DNA of 7,026 nucleotides from JAFHCF01 sp048497495. Its GTDB lineage: Bacteria; Pseudomonadota; Alphaproteobacteria; Rhizobiales; Ancalomicrobiaceae. This document shows, one piece after another, positions 1 to 7,006 of this stretch; position 1 is the first letter of the stretch; the number at the start of each line of letters is the position of its first letter. The notes below the pieces were generated by a model, which was not told the origin of the DNA, did no database searches, and saw only the letters and a list, made by a program, of their open reading frames with translations. The DNA lies in assembly GCA_048497495.1 (NCBI GenBank), contig JAFHCF010000248.1, positions 1-7,026 of the forward strand. The letters run 5' to 3'. The translations under genes were made by a program, and so were the position numbers.

Positions 1-408
1 CATCTCGTCGAGCCCGGGCCGATGCTCTACGACATCGAGCTCGAGATCGGCCTCACGCCGGCGGGTGGCCGGGAGACCGTCGTCTCGCGCACCAACTATC
101 GCGAGATGTATTATTCCGCCGCCCAGCAGCTCGCCCATCACACCACCAGCGGCTGCCCGATGCGCAGCGGCGATCTCCTCGGCTCGGGCACGATCTCGGG
201 GCCGACGAAGGAGAGCCGCGGCTCGCTGCTCGAGCTCTCCTGGGGCGGCAAGGAGCCGATCGCGGTTGACGGCGGTCGGCGCGGCTTCATCGAGGACGGC
301 GACACGCTCACCCTGCGCGGCTTCGCCCGTGGCGACGGCTACACCATCGGCTTCGGCGACTGCGCCGGCGAACTGTTGCCGGCGCTCTCCGACCCTTACG
401 CGCGCTGA
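1..408 (+). CDS. fahA: Fumarylacetoacetase, C-terminal part (5' end outside window)
   Basis: Fumarylacetoacetase hydrolyses 4-fumarylacetoacetate to fumarate and acetoacetate, the last step of homogentisate (tyrosine/phenylalanine) breakdown in the cytoplasm. The reading frame is open from base 1 and ends at TGA 406-408, giving 135 residues of a family that is usually about 420 long; the N-terminal SH3-like domain and the first metal ligands lie upstream of the window. Visible family landmarks, numbered within this fragment, are NYREMYYSAAQQLAHHT (32-48), the GSGTISGP turn (61-68) whose Thr64 corresponds to the substrate-contacting Thr of the mouse enzyme, GSLLELSW (74-81), FIEDGD (96-101) and IGFGDCAGELLPA (116-128). 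These distinguish true fumarylacetoacetase from the shorter FAH-domain hydrolases. It converges on the MBL gene, so it is not in that operon. The methionine at base 22 is internal, not a start. Family assignment is secure; the symbol is by homology. Confidence 0.93.
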   Translation, partial: HLVEPGPMLYDIELEIGLTPAGGRETVVSRTNYREMYYSAAQQLAHHTTSGCPMRSGDLLGSGTISGPTKESRGSLLELSWGGKEPIAVDGGRRGFIEDGDTLTLRGFARGDGYTIGFGDCAGELLPALSDPYAR

Positions 409-426
409 CGGTGGGATCGGAACGAG

Positions 427-467
427 GAGGCCGCCGCGACACCGGTGGTCGGTATCGGGACGGCCTC
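427..467. repeat. Inverted repeat in the convergent spacer
   Basis: Two exact 7-base arms, GAGGCCG (427-433) and CGGCCTC (461-467), face each other across 27 bases. The loop contains the small palindrome CACCGGTG (440-447). It begins 18 bases after the fumarylacetoacetase stop, so it could fold at the 3' end of that mRNA and add to termination or protect the transcript. No T-tract follows on either strand. Arms of this length arise fairly often by chance at this GC content, so this is a weak call. Confidence 0.3.
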
Positions 468-486
468 TCATGTTCGCCGGGGACAA

Positions 487-507
487 CCGGGCCGAGGCTC
501 GGCCCGG
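487..507. terminator. GC-rich hairpin between convergent genes, probable bidirectional terminator
   Basis: The arms CCGGGCCGAG (487-496) and CTCGGCCCGG (498-507) are exact reverse complements around a single central base; folded with a 3-base loop they give a 9-base-pair stem made almost entirely of G-C pairs. It lies in the 109-base gap between two converging genes, 79 bases after the fumarylacetoacetase stop and 10 bases beyond the MBL stop, the expected place for a shared terminator. Neither side has a proper U-tract: the minus-strand transcript continues TTGTCC and the plus-strand one GGTATC. It is therefore either a weak intrinsic terminator or a stem that stabilises 3' ends. Confidence 0.5.
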
Positions 508-517
508 GGTATCGGGG

Positions 518-1468
518 TCAGCCCTGCAGCTCGGCCCACATCTCGAGATCGCGTTCGGCGGTCCAGATGCGCGGCGTGTCGATGCCACGGGCCTCGTCGT
601 AGGCGCGCGACACGTTGAACGGCAGGCAGTGCTCGTAGATCGCGTAGTCCTCGAACTTCGGATCGCATTCGGCGCGCATCGCCTGCCAGGCGTCCTTGAG
701 GCTGCCGCCGCGCGCCGCGACCCGCTGGACCGGCCGGTAGGTCGAGGCGACGAAGTCCTTGGTCTTGTCGAGGGCGGCATCGACCGCGTCTGGGCCGATC
801 AGCGCGTCGCCGCGTCCCGGCGCCACCGCGTCGAGTTCGAAGGCGCGGATCGCCTCCAGCGTCGCGCCCCAGTCGGCGAAGTGACCGTCGCCGCAGTAGC
901 AGGCCGAGTGGGCCTCGACGATGTCGCCGGTGAACATGACGTTCTGATCGGGCACGTGGATGACGGTGTCGCCGGCGGTGTGCGCCCGGCCGAGCTGCAT
1001 CAGATCGACCCGCCGCTTGCCGAGCCACACGGTCATGCGGCCGTTGAAGGTGGTGGTCGGCCAGGTCAGGCCGGGGATGCTCTCGTGGCCCTGGAAGAGG
1101 CGCGGAAAGCGCTGGAATTCGCTCGCCCAGTCCTCCTTGCCGCGTTCGACGACCATGTTGCGCGCCGTCTCGCTCATGATGATCTGACCGGCGCCGAAGG
1201 CCGAGGCGCCGAGAACCCGCACGGCGTGATAGTGGGTCAGGACGACGTGGGAGATCGGCTTGTCGGTCACGCCGCGGATGCAGTCGATGACCTTATGGGC
1301 CAGACGCGGTGTCGCCTGCGCCTCGATCACCATGACGCTGTCGTCGCCGATGACGACTCCGGAATTCGGATCCCCCTCGGCGGTGAAGGCGTAGAGGCCG
1401 TCTCCGATCTCGGTGAAGCTGATCGCCTTGTCCTCGAGGTCGCCCTGAGACGCGAACTTCTTTCCCAT
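518..1468 (-). CDS. MBL-fold metallo-hydrolase-like protein with degenerate second metal site
   Basis: A 316-residue protein of the metallo-beta-lactamase fold, a superfamily of metal-dependent hydrolases acting on thioesters, lactones, esters and similar bonds. No signal peptide is seen, so it is probably cytoplasmic. The fold shows in the first beta-sandwich half (GDGLYAFTAEGDPNSGVVIG, 22-41; VMVIEA, 45-50), the metal-motif strand VVLTHYHAVRVLGAS (75-89), GRAHTAGDTVIHVP (160-173) and VMFTGDIVE (177-185). The usual HxHxDH motif reads H79-Y-H81-A-V83-R84, so the Asp and last His are replaced. His163 and Asp182 remain, and the C-terminal His of the usual GHG turn is Arg219 (APGRG). Site-1 ligands are thus kept and site 2 largely lost. 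A Cys/His cluster (H187, C190, C192, H196) follows Asp182. The ATG at 1468 is preceded by AAAGGA about 7 bases upstream; it sits 46 bases after the flavoprotein stop, so the two are probably co-transcribed. Substrate unknown. Confidence 0.85.
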   Translation of the reverse strand: MGKKFASQGDLEDKAISFTEIGDGLYAFTAEGDPNSGVVIGDDSVMVIEAQATPRLAHKVIDCIRGVTDKPISHVVLTHYHAVRVLGASAFGAGQIIMSETARNMVVERGKEDWASEFQRFPRLFQGHESIPGLTWPTTTFNGRMTVWLGKRRVDLMQLGRAHTAGDTVIHVPDQNVMFTGDIVEAHSACYCGDGHFADWGATLEAIRAFELDAVAPGRGDALIGPDAVDAALDKTKDFVASTYRPVQRVAARGGSLKDAWQAMRAECDPKFEDYAIYEHCLPFNVSRAYDEARGIDTPRIWTAERDLEMWAELQG

Positions 1469-1514
1469 TGTCCATCCTTTGCGGTGTGCGTGTGAGTCGG
1501 CGGGACCGAAGCGG

Positions 1515-3215
1515 TCACCGATTGGCGCCTGACATGTGGCGCGCGGCGATGTAGCCGAAGGTCAGCGCCGGCCCGAGGGTGATGCCGCCGCCGGGATAGT
1601 TGCCGCCCATGATGCTCGCCGCGTCGTTGCCGACGGCGAAGAGGCCGGGGATGACCCCTCCGTCGCCGTCGAGGACGCGGGCGTTCTCGTCGGTCTTCAG
1701 GCCGGCGAAGGTGCCGAGATCGCCGACCCAGACCCGGACGGCGTAGAACGGGCCCTTGGCCAGCGGCGCGACGCAGGGGTTGGGGCCGTGTTCCGGATCG
1801 CCGAGCGACCGGTTGTAGGCGGTCGAGCCGCGTCCGTACTCGGCATCCTCGCCCGTCACGGCGCCGGCGTTGTAGCGGGCGACGGTGCGCTCGAGTTCGG
1901 CGGCGTCCGCGCCGATCTGGGCGGCGACGTCGGCGAGAGTGCGGCCACGAACCAGATAGCCGTTGGCGACGAGCTTGCCGAAAGGCACCGGCGAAGGCTT
2001 GGCGAAGCCGAGACCGTAGCGTCGGAAGGCGCGGTGGTCGGCGAGGAACCAGGCGGCGAGTTCGCCGCCCTCCTCCCGGCATCGCTTCACCATCGACTGG
2101 CAGAAGTCGTGGTAGGAATCCGCCTCGTTGCAGAAGCGCCGGCCCGAGCGGGTGACGGCGATGACGCCCGGCTTCGACCGGTCGACGAAATGCGGGAAGG
2201 TGCCGAGGGTGCCGTCCGACCTCGGCGGCCGCGAGATCGGCACCCAGGCGGCGGAATGCGGCAGGCTGGTGTCGACCTCGCCGCCGACCGCCTCGCCGAG
2301 CCTCAATCCGTCGCCGGTATTGCCGGGCGGGGCGGGCGAGACGTGCTCGTGGCCGCTCGGCGCATGCGGCATGAGTTCCTTGCGCCGCACCGGATCCTGC
2401 GGGAAGCCGCCGGCGGCGAGCACCACGCCCCGGGCGGCGCGGACCTCGACCCGACCCTGGGCCGTGTCGACGACGGCGCCGACGACGCGGTCGTGCTGGT
2501 CGCGGATCAGCGACGTCGCCGGACTCATCGTCCAGATCGGCACGCCCCGGTCGAAGCAGGACTTCGCCAGCCGTCCGACCAGGGCATTGCCGTTGACGAG
2601 GCGCATCGGCCGGCCGTGGAACACCATGTCGCGCGCGAATTTGGCGACGAGCCCGGCGACGTAGAACAGCGACACCGGCGAGCGGGTGACGTTGAAGAAG
2701 TGCAGCAGCTCCTTGCCCGAGCCGATCATCATGCCGAGAACGGTGATCTCGGCCAGCGGCGGGCGCAGGCGGGCGATCTCCTTGCCGAGTTCGCGACCGT
2801 CGAAGGGCTTGGCGACGATCGAACGGCCGGCCGCCATCCCGCCCGGCGCGTCGGTGTGATAGTCGGCGAAAGTCGGACCGAGGTCGAACTGCAACACCGT
2901 CTCCGCCTCGAAGAAGTCGACCGCCGCCGGGCCCGCCTCGAGGAAGGCGGCGATGCGGCGCTCGTCGAAGTGCTCGCCGGTCTCGTGGCGCAGGTAGGTC
3001 GTCGCCTTCTCGACGCTGTCCTCGATGCCGGCGCGCTTGGCCGGGGCATTGCCGGGAATCCACATCCAACCGCCGGAGCGCGCCGTGGTGCCGCCGAACA
3101 CCGGCTCCTTCTCGACGACGAGCGCCTTCAGGCCGCGATGGGCGGCGGCGACCGCGGTCGCCAGACCGCCGGCGCCCGATCCGATCACCAGCACATCGCA
3201 CTCATAGCGGTTCAT
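1515..3215 (-). CDS. FAD-dependent dehydrogenase, KstD / fumarate-reductase flavoprotein superfamily
   Basis: A 566-residue flavoprotein. The N terminus has the dinucleotide fold, GSGAGG at 12-17 and the ribose-binding Glu35 (VVEKE), then GGTTARSGGWMWIPGN (41-56). The C terminus has the second FAD segment GLFAVGNDAASIMGGNYPGGG (524-544) and GPALTFGYIAARH (548-560), typical of 3-ketosteroid-delta1-dehydrogenases and related ketone desaturases. Residues matching the KstD catalytic set, aligned from memory, are Tyr119 (ADYHTDAPGG), Tyr368 (NEADSYHDF), Tyr540 and Gly544 (NYPGGG). These suggest 1,2-desaturation of a cyclic ketone rather than fumarate reduction. No Tat or Sec signal is visible, so it is probably cytoplasmic. 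I chose ATG 3215 because GGGAGGAA precedes it and the FAD fold starts 7 residues later; the in-frame GTG at 3314 would add 33 arginine-rich residues with no family match. It is the first gene of an operon with the MBL protein. The steroid specificity is unproven; an alicyclic keto-acid or other enone substrate is equally possible. Confidence 0.85.
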   Translation of the reverse strand: MNRYECDVLVIGSGAGGLATAVAAAHRGLKALVVEKEPVFGGTTARSGGWMWIPGNAPAKRAGIEDSVEKATTYLRHETGEHFDERRIAAFLEAGPAAVDFFEAETVLQFDLGPTFADYHTDAPGGMAAGRSIVAKPFDGRELGKEIARLRPPLAEITVLGMMIGSGKELLHFFNVTRSPVSLFYVAGLVAKFARDMVFHGRPMRLVNGNALVGRLAKSCFDRGVPIWTMSPATSLIRDQHDRVVGAVVDTAQGRVEVRAARGVVLAAGGFPQDPVRRKELMPHAPSGHEHVSPAPPGNTGDGLRLGEAVGGEVDTSLPHSAAWVPISRPPRSDGTLGTFPHFVDRSKPGVIAVTRSGRRFCNEADSYHDFCQSMVKRCREEGGELAAWFLADHRAFRRYGLGFAKPSPVPFGKLVANGYLVRGRTLADVAAQIGADAAELERTVARYNAGAVTGEDAEYGRGSTAYNRSLGDPEHGPNPCVAPLAKGPFYAVRVWVGDLGTFAGLKTDENARVLDGDGGVIPGLFAVGNDAASIMGGNYPGGGITLGPALTFGYIAARHMSGANR

Positions 3216-3227
3216 TCGCTTCCTCCC
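3216..3227 (-). promoter_or_regulatory. Ribosome binding site of the flavoprotein gene
   Basis: On the minus strand GGGAGGAA (3227-3220) ends 4 bases before ATG 3215; its GGAGG core is 6 bases from the start. This near-consensus site decides the start against the upstream in-frame GTG at 3314. Confidence 0.8.
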
Positions 3228-3281
3228 TGAGACCCTTCGCGCGCGCCGATCCGGCGGGCGACACCGTCGTCGCGGCCCGTC

Positions 3282-3307
3282 GGCCCGCGCTCGTCTCGTC
3301 GCGGGCC
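3282..3307 (-). repeat. Leader hairpin upstream of the flavoprotein gene
   Basis: The exact 8-base arms GGCCCGCG (3282-3289) and CGCGGGCC (3300-3307) flank a 10-base loop that reads ACGAGACGAG on the transcribed strand, a direct repeat of ACGAG. The element sits 66 bases upstream of the start codon, inside the presumed mRNA leader. An all-G/C stem should be stable. No U-tract follows, so it is unlikely to be a simple terminator; a role in mRNA stability or leader-based control is possible but unproven. Confidence 0.35.
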
Positions 3308-3360
3308 TTCCCACCGCCCTACGGCGAAGCGCGTCGCGCCCGCCCCGGCGGCCTTCGGTC

Positions 3361-3402
3361 TTGTCGTCATACTATTCGTCATTGTCAAATTGATTTGTCA
3401 AT
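3361..3402 (-). promoter_or_regulatory. A+T-rich candidate promoter/operator for the flavoprotein-MBL operon
   Basis: This is the only clearly A+T-rich patch in the window. TTGTCAA occurs twice (3382-3388 and 3395-3401), 13 bases start to start, and ATTGA-4 bases-TCAAT (3389-3402) forms an inverted repeat overlapping the second copy. On the minus strand both copies read TTGACA, an exact -35 consensus. The upstream copy is followed after 19 bases by AATAGT (4 of 6 matches to TATAAT), a loose spacing, so the -10 assignment is uncertain. Repeats overlapping a -35 box are typical of operators for a dimeric regulator, but no regulator gene lies in the window. Promoter activity would leave a leader of about 150 bases. 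Confidence 0.45.
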
Positions 3403-3512
3403 GGCGCATTGCGAGAATTCGACCTGGATCGTCTCGATCCGTGAAATCGGCTGTTTTCAGCCGCCGTTTCGGCGACGACCGATCCCGTCCCAAGGGCATG
3501 ACCAGTCTTTCA

Positions 3513-3532
3513 CCGGAGGAGATCTCCTCCGG
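3513..3532. terminator. Perfect 20-base palindrome downstream of livF, candidate terminator
   Basis: The arms CCGGAGGAGA (3513-3522) and TCTCCTCCGG (3523-3532) are exactly complementary. On the minus strand this lies about 60 bases beyond the livF stop. A second, weaker pair, TGATCGG (3544-3550) and CCGATCA (3590-3596), encloses the intervening bases and includes the livF stop codon. Position argues for ending the transporter transcript. However, the bases after the stem on that strand are TGAAAGAC rather than a T-run, so a Rho-independent mechanism is doubtful. A protein-binding palindrome is the alternative. Confidence 0.45.
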
Positions 3533-3593
3533 CGTGGTGGCGGTGATCGGCCTCGCCGGCGGGTGCCGACCGGCCTTCGCGTCGGTCGCCCGA

Positions 3594-4297
<704 letters not shown>

Positions 4298-4304
<7 letters not shown>

Positions 4305-6076
4305 GGCGCGCCCTCCTCGGTCGGCTCCGCGCCGAGGTAGGCCTCGATCACCCGCGGGTCGTTCTGGATCGCGGCGGGCGGGCCCTCGGCGATCTTGACG
4401 CCGTAGTCGAGCACGATGACGTGGTCGGATATGGACATGACGAGATCCATGTGATGCTCGACCATCAGGATGGTGACGCCGCGCCGGCCGATGTCGCGGA
4501 TCAGCCGGCCGAGCTCGGCCGTCTCCTGCGGATTGAGCCCGGCCGCCGGCTCGTCGAGCAACAGCAGCACCGGCTCGGTGGCGAGCGCCCGGGCGAGTTC
4601 GACGCGGCGTTGCAGGCCGTAGGCCAGGCTGCCGGCGGGCAGATGCGCCACCTCGCCGAGGCCGACGGCGTCGAGAATCTCGAAGGCCCGCCGCCGCGCC
4701 GCCGCCTCCTCGCGGACAGCCGACGGCAGCGACAGCAGCGAGGCCCAGAAGCCGTTCTTCATCCGTCCGTGGCGGCCGAGGAGGACGTTGTCGAACACCG
4801 ACAGGCTGCCGAAGAGCCGTAGATTCTGGAAGGTGCGGGCAATGCCGAGACGGCAGATCTCGTGGCTCTCCAACCCGGCGATCGAGCGGGCGGAGAGCGC
4901 GATGCGCCCGGCGCTCGGCTCCAGCACGCCGCTGATCATGTTGACCATCGTGCTCTTGCCGGCGCCGTTGGGGCCGATCAACGCGTTGATGCGGCCGGCG
5001 ACGAGGTCGAAGGAGACGTCGTTGGCCGGACGTATGCCACCGAAGTTCTTGGAGACCGAGGCGACCTCGAGCAGTCGGCCGCCGCTGGGCACCGACATCG
5101 CGACCGTCGCCTCTCCGGCAGGCTCGGGCTTCGGGATCCCGAGAACCCCGGCCGGCAGGAAGCGGCGCAGGATCCCCATCACGCCCTCGGGCATGAAATA
5201 GAGGGCGAAGAGCAGCAGGCCGCCATAGGCGAAGTGCTGGGTCGCCGGCCAGCGCGCCAGCATGGCGTCGATGAAGGTCAGCGACACCGCGCCGATCAGC
5301 GGCCCATGAAGGGAGCCGGCGCCGCCGAAGAGCACCACCAGCAGGATGAAGATCGAGAGCTGGAAGGTGATGAAGTCGGAATTCAGATATTGGTTCTGCT
5401 GCGCCACCATGGCGCCAGCCACGCCGCAGGTCACCGCCGCGACGACGAAGGCCAGGATCTTGTGGCCATAGACGCCGACGCCGATCGATTCCGCCGCGAT
5501 CTCGTCGGCCTGCAACGACAGGAACGCCCGGCCGTAACGCCCGCGCAGCAGATTGCGCAGGAGGAGATGGGTGCAGGCGCCGAGCACGATGCCGAACCAC
5601 ACCCATTGCAGGGCGGTGAAGGGGACACCGTTCCATTCGAGTGGCCTGATGCCATAGATGCCCTGAGCGCCGCCGAAGACCTCGGTCCACTCGCTCACCA
5701 ACTTCTCGACGACGATGCCGAAAGCCAGCGTCACCATGGCGAGATAGGGACCCTTCACCCGCAGCGAAGGCCAGGCGATCAGCACGCCGCAGAGGCCGGC
5801 GACGACCGCCGCCGCGACGAGGGCGAGCCAGGGATTCACATTCCAGTTCGTCGACAGCAGCGCGGCGGCATAGGCGCCGGCGGCGAAGAGGCCGGCCTGT
5901 CCGAGGGACTTCTGACCGGCGAAACCGACGAGGACGTTCATGCCCGCGGCGCACAGATAATAGACGCACATCATGAACATGATGCGCAGCCAGAAGTCGT
6001 TGCCGATCGAGCCGGCGAGGACGGCGGCGCCGGCCGCGACCGCGACGACGAGGAGCGGGTGCCGCCAGCCCATCAT
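4298..6076 (-). CDS. livM-livG: Fused LivM permease and LivG ATP-binding protein of a HAAT-type ABC importer
   Basis: One continuous 592-residue frame joins two subunits that are separate in E. coli. Residues 1-300 are the LivM permease: by eye about 8-10 hydrophobic segments, the family stretch FAGQKSLGQAGLFAAGAY (52-69), and the cytoplasmic coupling loop GRYGRAFLSLQADEIAAESIG (179-199) that contacts the ATPases. A linker of about 35 residues (300-334, rich in Pro, Gly and Ala) leads to the LivG ATPase. There Walker A is GPNGAGKST (368-376), the Q-loop Gln417 (RTFQNLR), the signature LAYGLQRR (484-491; usually LAYGQQ or LSYGQQ), Walker B VLLLLDEP (503-510) and the switch His541 (VEHHMD). The frame is unbroken through the junction, with no sign of sequencing error. 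The start is ATG 6076, overlapping the livH stop as ATGA with GGAG 5 bases upstream; ATG 6073 is the alternative. Together with LivH and LivF it forms the membrane part of one importer. Confidence 0.92.
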
Positions 6077-6993
6077 ACCTTCTCCACGGAACGTTGCCCG
6101 AGCAGGCCGTGCGGACGCACCGCGAGAACGATGATCACCAACAGGAAGACGACGATCTCCCGCCATTGCGCCTGCCAGAGATTGACCAGCGCCTCGAGCA
6201 CCCCGAGGGCGAACCCGCCGAGCACACAGCCGCGCGGGTTCGACAAGCCGCCGAGCATGGCGCCGGAAAAACCCTTGAGGGCGATGGAGAGGCCGACGTA
6301 GAGCGAGGCCGAGGCGATCGGGGCGATCAGCGCGCCGCTGAGCCCGGCGAGCGCCGAACTCAGGACGAAGGCGCCGACCATCATGGCGGAAACGTCGATG
6401 CCCATCAGGCTGGCGATGCGGCGATCGTGAGCCACGGCCCGCATCGCCTTGCCGATCATGGTCCGCCGCATCACCAGATCGAGCCCGGTCATCACCGCGA
6501 CGGCGACGACGAACACCAGGATCTCCTGCGGCCGGATGCCGATGCCGGCGATGCGGAAGACGTCGTCGCCGACCGGGGAGGGCACGACGATCTGCGACGG
6601 CCCCCAGACGGCCAGGCCGAGGCTGGTCAGGATGATGCCGAAGCCGATGGTGCTCATCACCCAGGACATGCCGGGCTTGCCGGCGAAGGGCCGGACGGCG
6701 AGGACATAGAGCAGGGCGCCGAGGAGCCCGACCACCACCACGGTGACGAACGCGGCGACGAGGTGCTGCCACATCGAGATCGTCTCGCCGACGAGCGGCG
6801 CGTTGATCGGCTTGCCGAGCCACAGCCACAGCACGGTGACGCCGACGAAGGAACCGGCCGAGACGAAATCTCCGTGCGAGAAGTTCAGCGTCTTGGTCGT
6901 GGTGAAGGTGATGCTGAAGCCGAGCGCCACCAGGGCGTAGGCTCCTCCGACCGCCAGTCCACTGACGATCGCCTGCGCGAGCGCGATCAACAT
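6073..6993 (-). CDS. livH: ABC importer permease, LivH type
   Basis: A 306-residue inner-membrane permease with about eight hydrophobic segments (by eye near 5-29, 46-59, 76-100, 112-130, 155-173, 203-226, 240-268 and 279-294). Family hallmarks are the N-terminal GLAVGGAYALVALGF (12-26), NFSHGDF (37-43; usually NFAHGEF), the cytoplasmic coupling loop RRTMIGKAMRAVAHDRRIASLMGID (176-200, in pieces RRTMIGKAMRA and ASLMGID), and KGFSGAMLGG (240-249) before the last helices. It pairs with the LivM half of the next gene to form the translocation pore. ATG 6993 has GAGGGAG 6 bases upstream. The stop overlaps the following start as ATGA. This is the first importer gene seen; whether a promoter or a binding-protein gene precedes it cannot be judged because only 33 bases remain. 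Confidence 0.93.
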   Translation of the reverse strand: MLIALAQAIVSGLAVGGAYALVALGFSITFTTTKTLNFSHGDFVSAGSFVGVTVLWLWLGKPINAPLVGETISMWQHLVAAFVTVVVVGLLGALLYVLAVRPFAGKPGMSWVMSTIGFGIILTSLGLAVWGPSQIVVPSPVGDDVFRIAGIGIRPQEILVFVVAVAVMTGLDLVMRRTMIGKAMRAVAHDRRIASLMGIDVSAMMVGAFVLSSALAGLSGALIAPIASASLYVGLSIALKGFSGAMLGGLSNPRGCVLGGFALGVLEALVNLWQAQWREIVVFLLVIIVLAVRPHGLLGQRSVEKV

Positions 6994-7006
6994 GCGTGTC
7001 TCCCTC
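6994..7006 (-). promoter_or_regulatory. Ribosome binding site of livH
   Basis: GAGGGAG (7006-7000 on the minus strand) lies 6 bases before ATG 6993. The remaining 20 bases to the window edge show nothing recognisable. Confidence 0.7.

Larger units (their letters stand above)
3216..3593. other. 378-base intergenic spacer between livF and the flavoprotein gene
   Basis: I see no convincing gene here on either strand. Going down the minus strand, the spacer holds inverted repeats at the end of livF (perfect palindrome 3513-3532), an unassigned stretch, the A+T-rich candidate promoter/operator (about 3361-3402), then a roughly 145-base GC-rich leader with a hairpin (3282-3307) and the ribosome binding site. 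Short open frames over 3390-3690 on both strands have no recognisable motif, and several run into livF. The spacer is far longer than the 46-base and overlapping junctions nearby, which implies that the transporter and enzyme operons are controlled separately. Confidence 0.7.

Noticed and set aside
65..1495. 476-residue plus-strand frame spanning fumarylacetoacetase, the spacer and the MBL gene
   Set aside because: It crosses two genes with clear family motifs in other frames and reads as low-complexity Arg/Ala/Pro sequence.
1327..3201. 624-residue minus-strand frame overlapping the flavoprotein and MBL genes
   Set aside because: A frame-shifted shadow made largely of Arg/Gly/Ala, with no FAD or MBL motifs; the true frames have all the motifs.
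1536..3230. 564-residue open frame on the plus strand opposite the flavoprotein gene
   Set aside because: It mirrors the flavoprotein codons, has a composition rich in Arg, Ala, Gly, Asp and Glu, and shows no motif. At this GC content long antisense frames are expected.
3216..3314. N-terminal extension of the flavoprotein from GTG 3314
   Set aside because: The extra 33 residues are arginine-rich with no family match, and the strong ribosome binding site lies immediately before ATG 3215.
4862..6301. 479-residue plus-strand frame opposite livM-livG, rich in His, Gln, Asp and Glu
   Set aside because: Its composition is the antisense image of hydrophobic permease codons; no domain or plausible ribosome binding site was seen.
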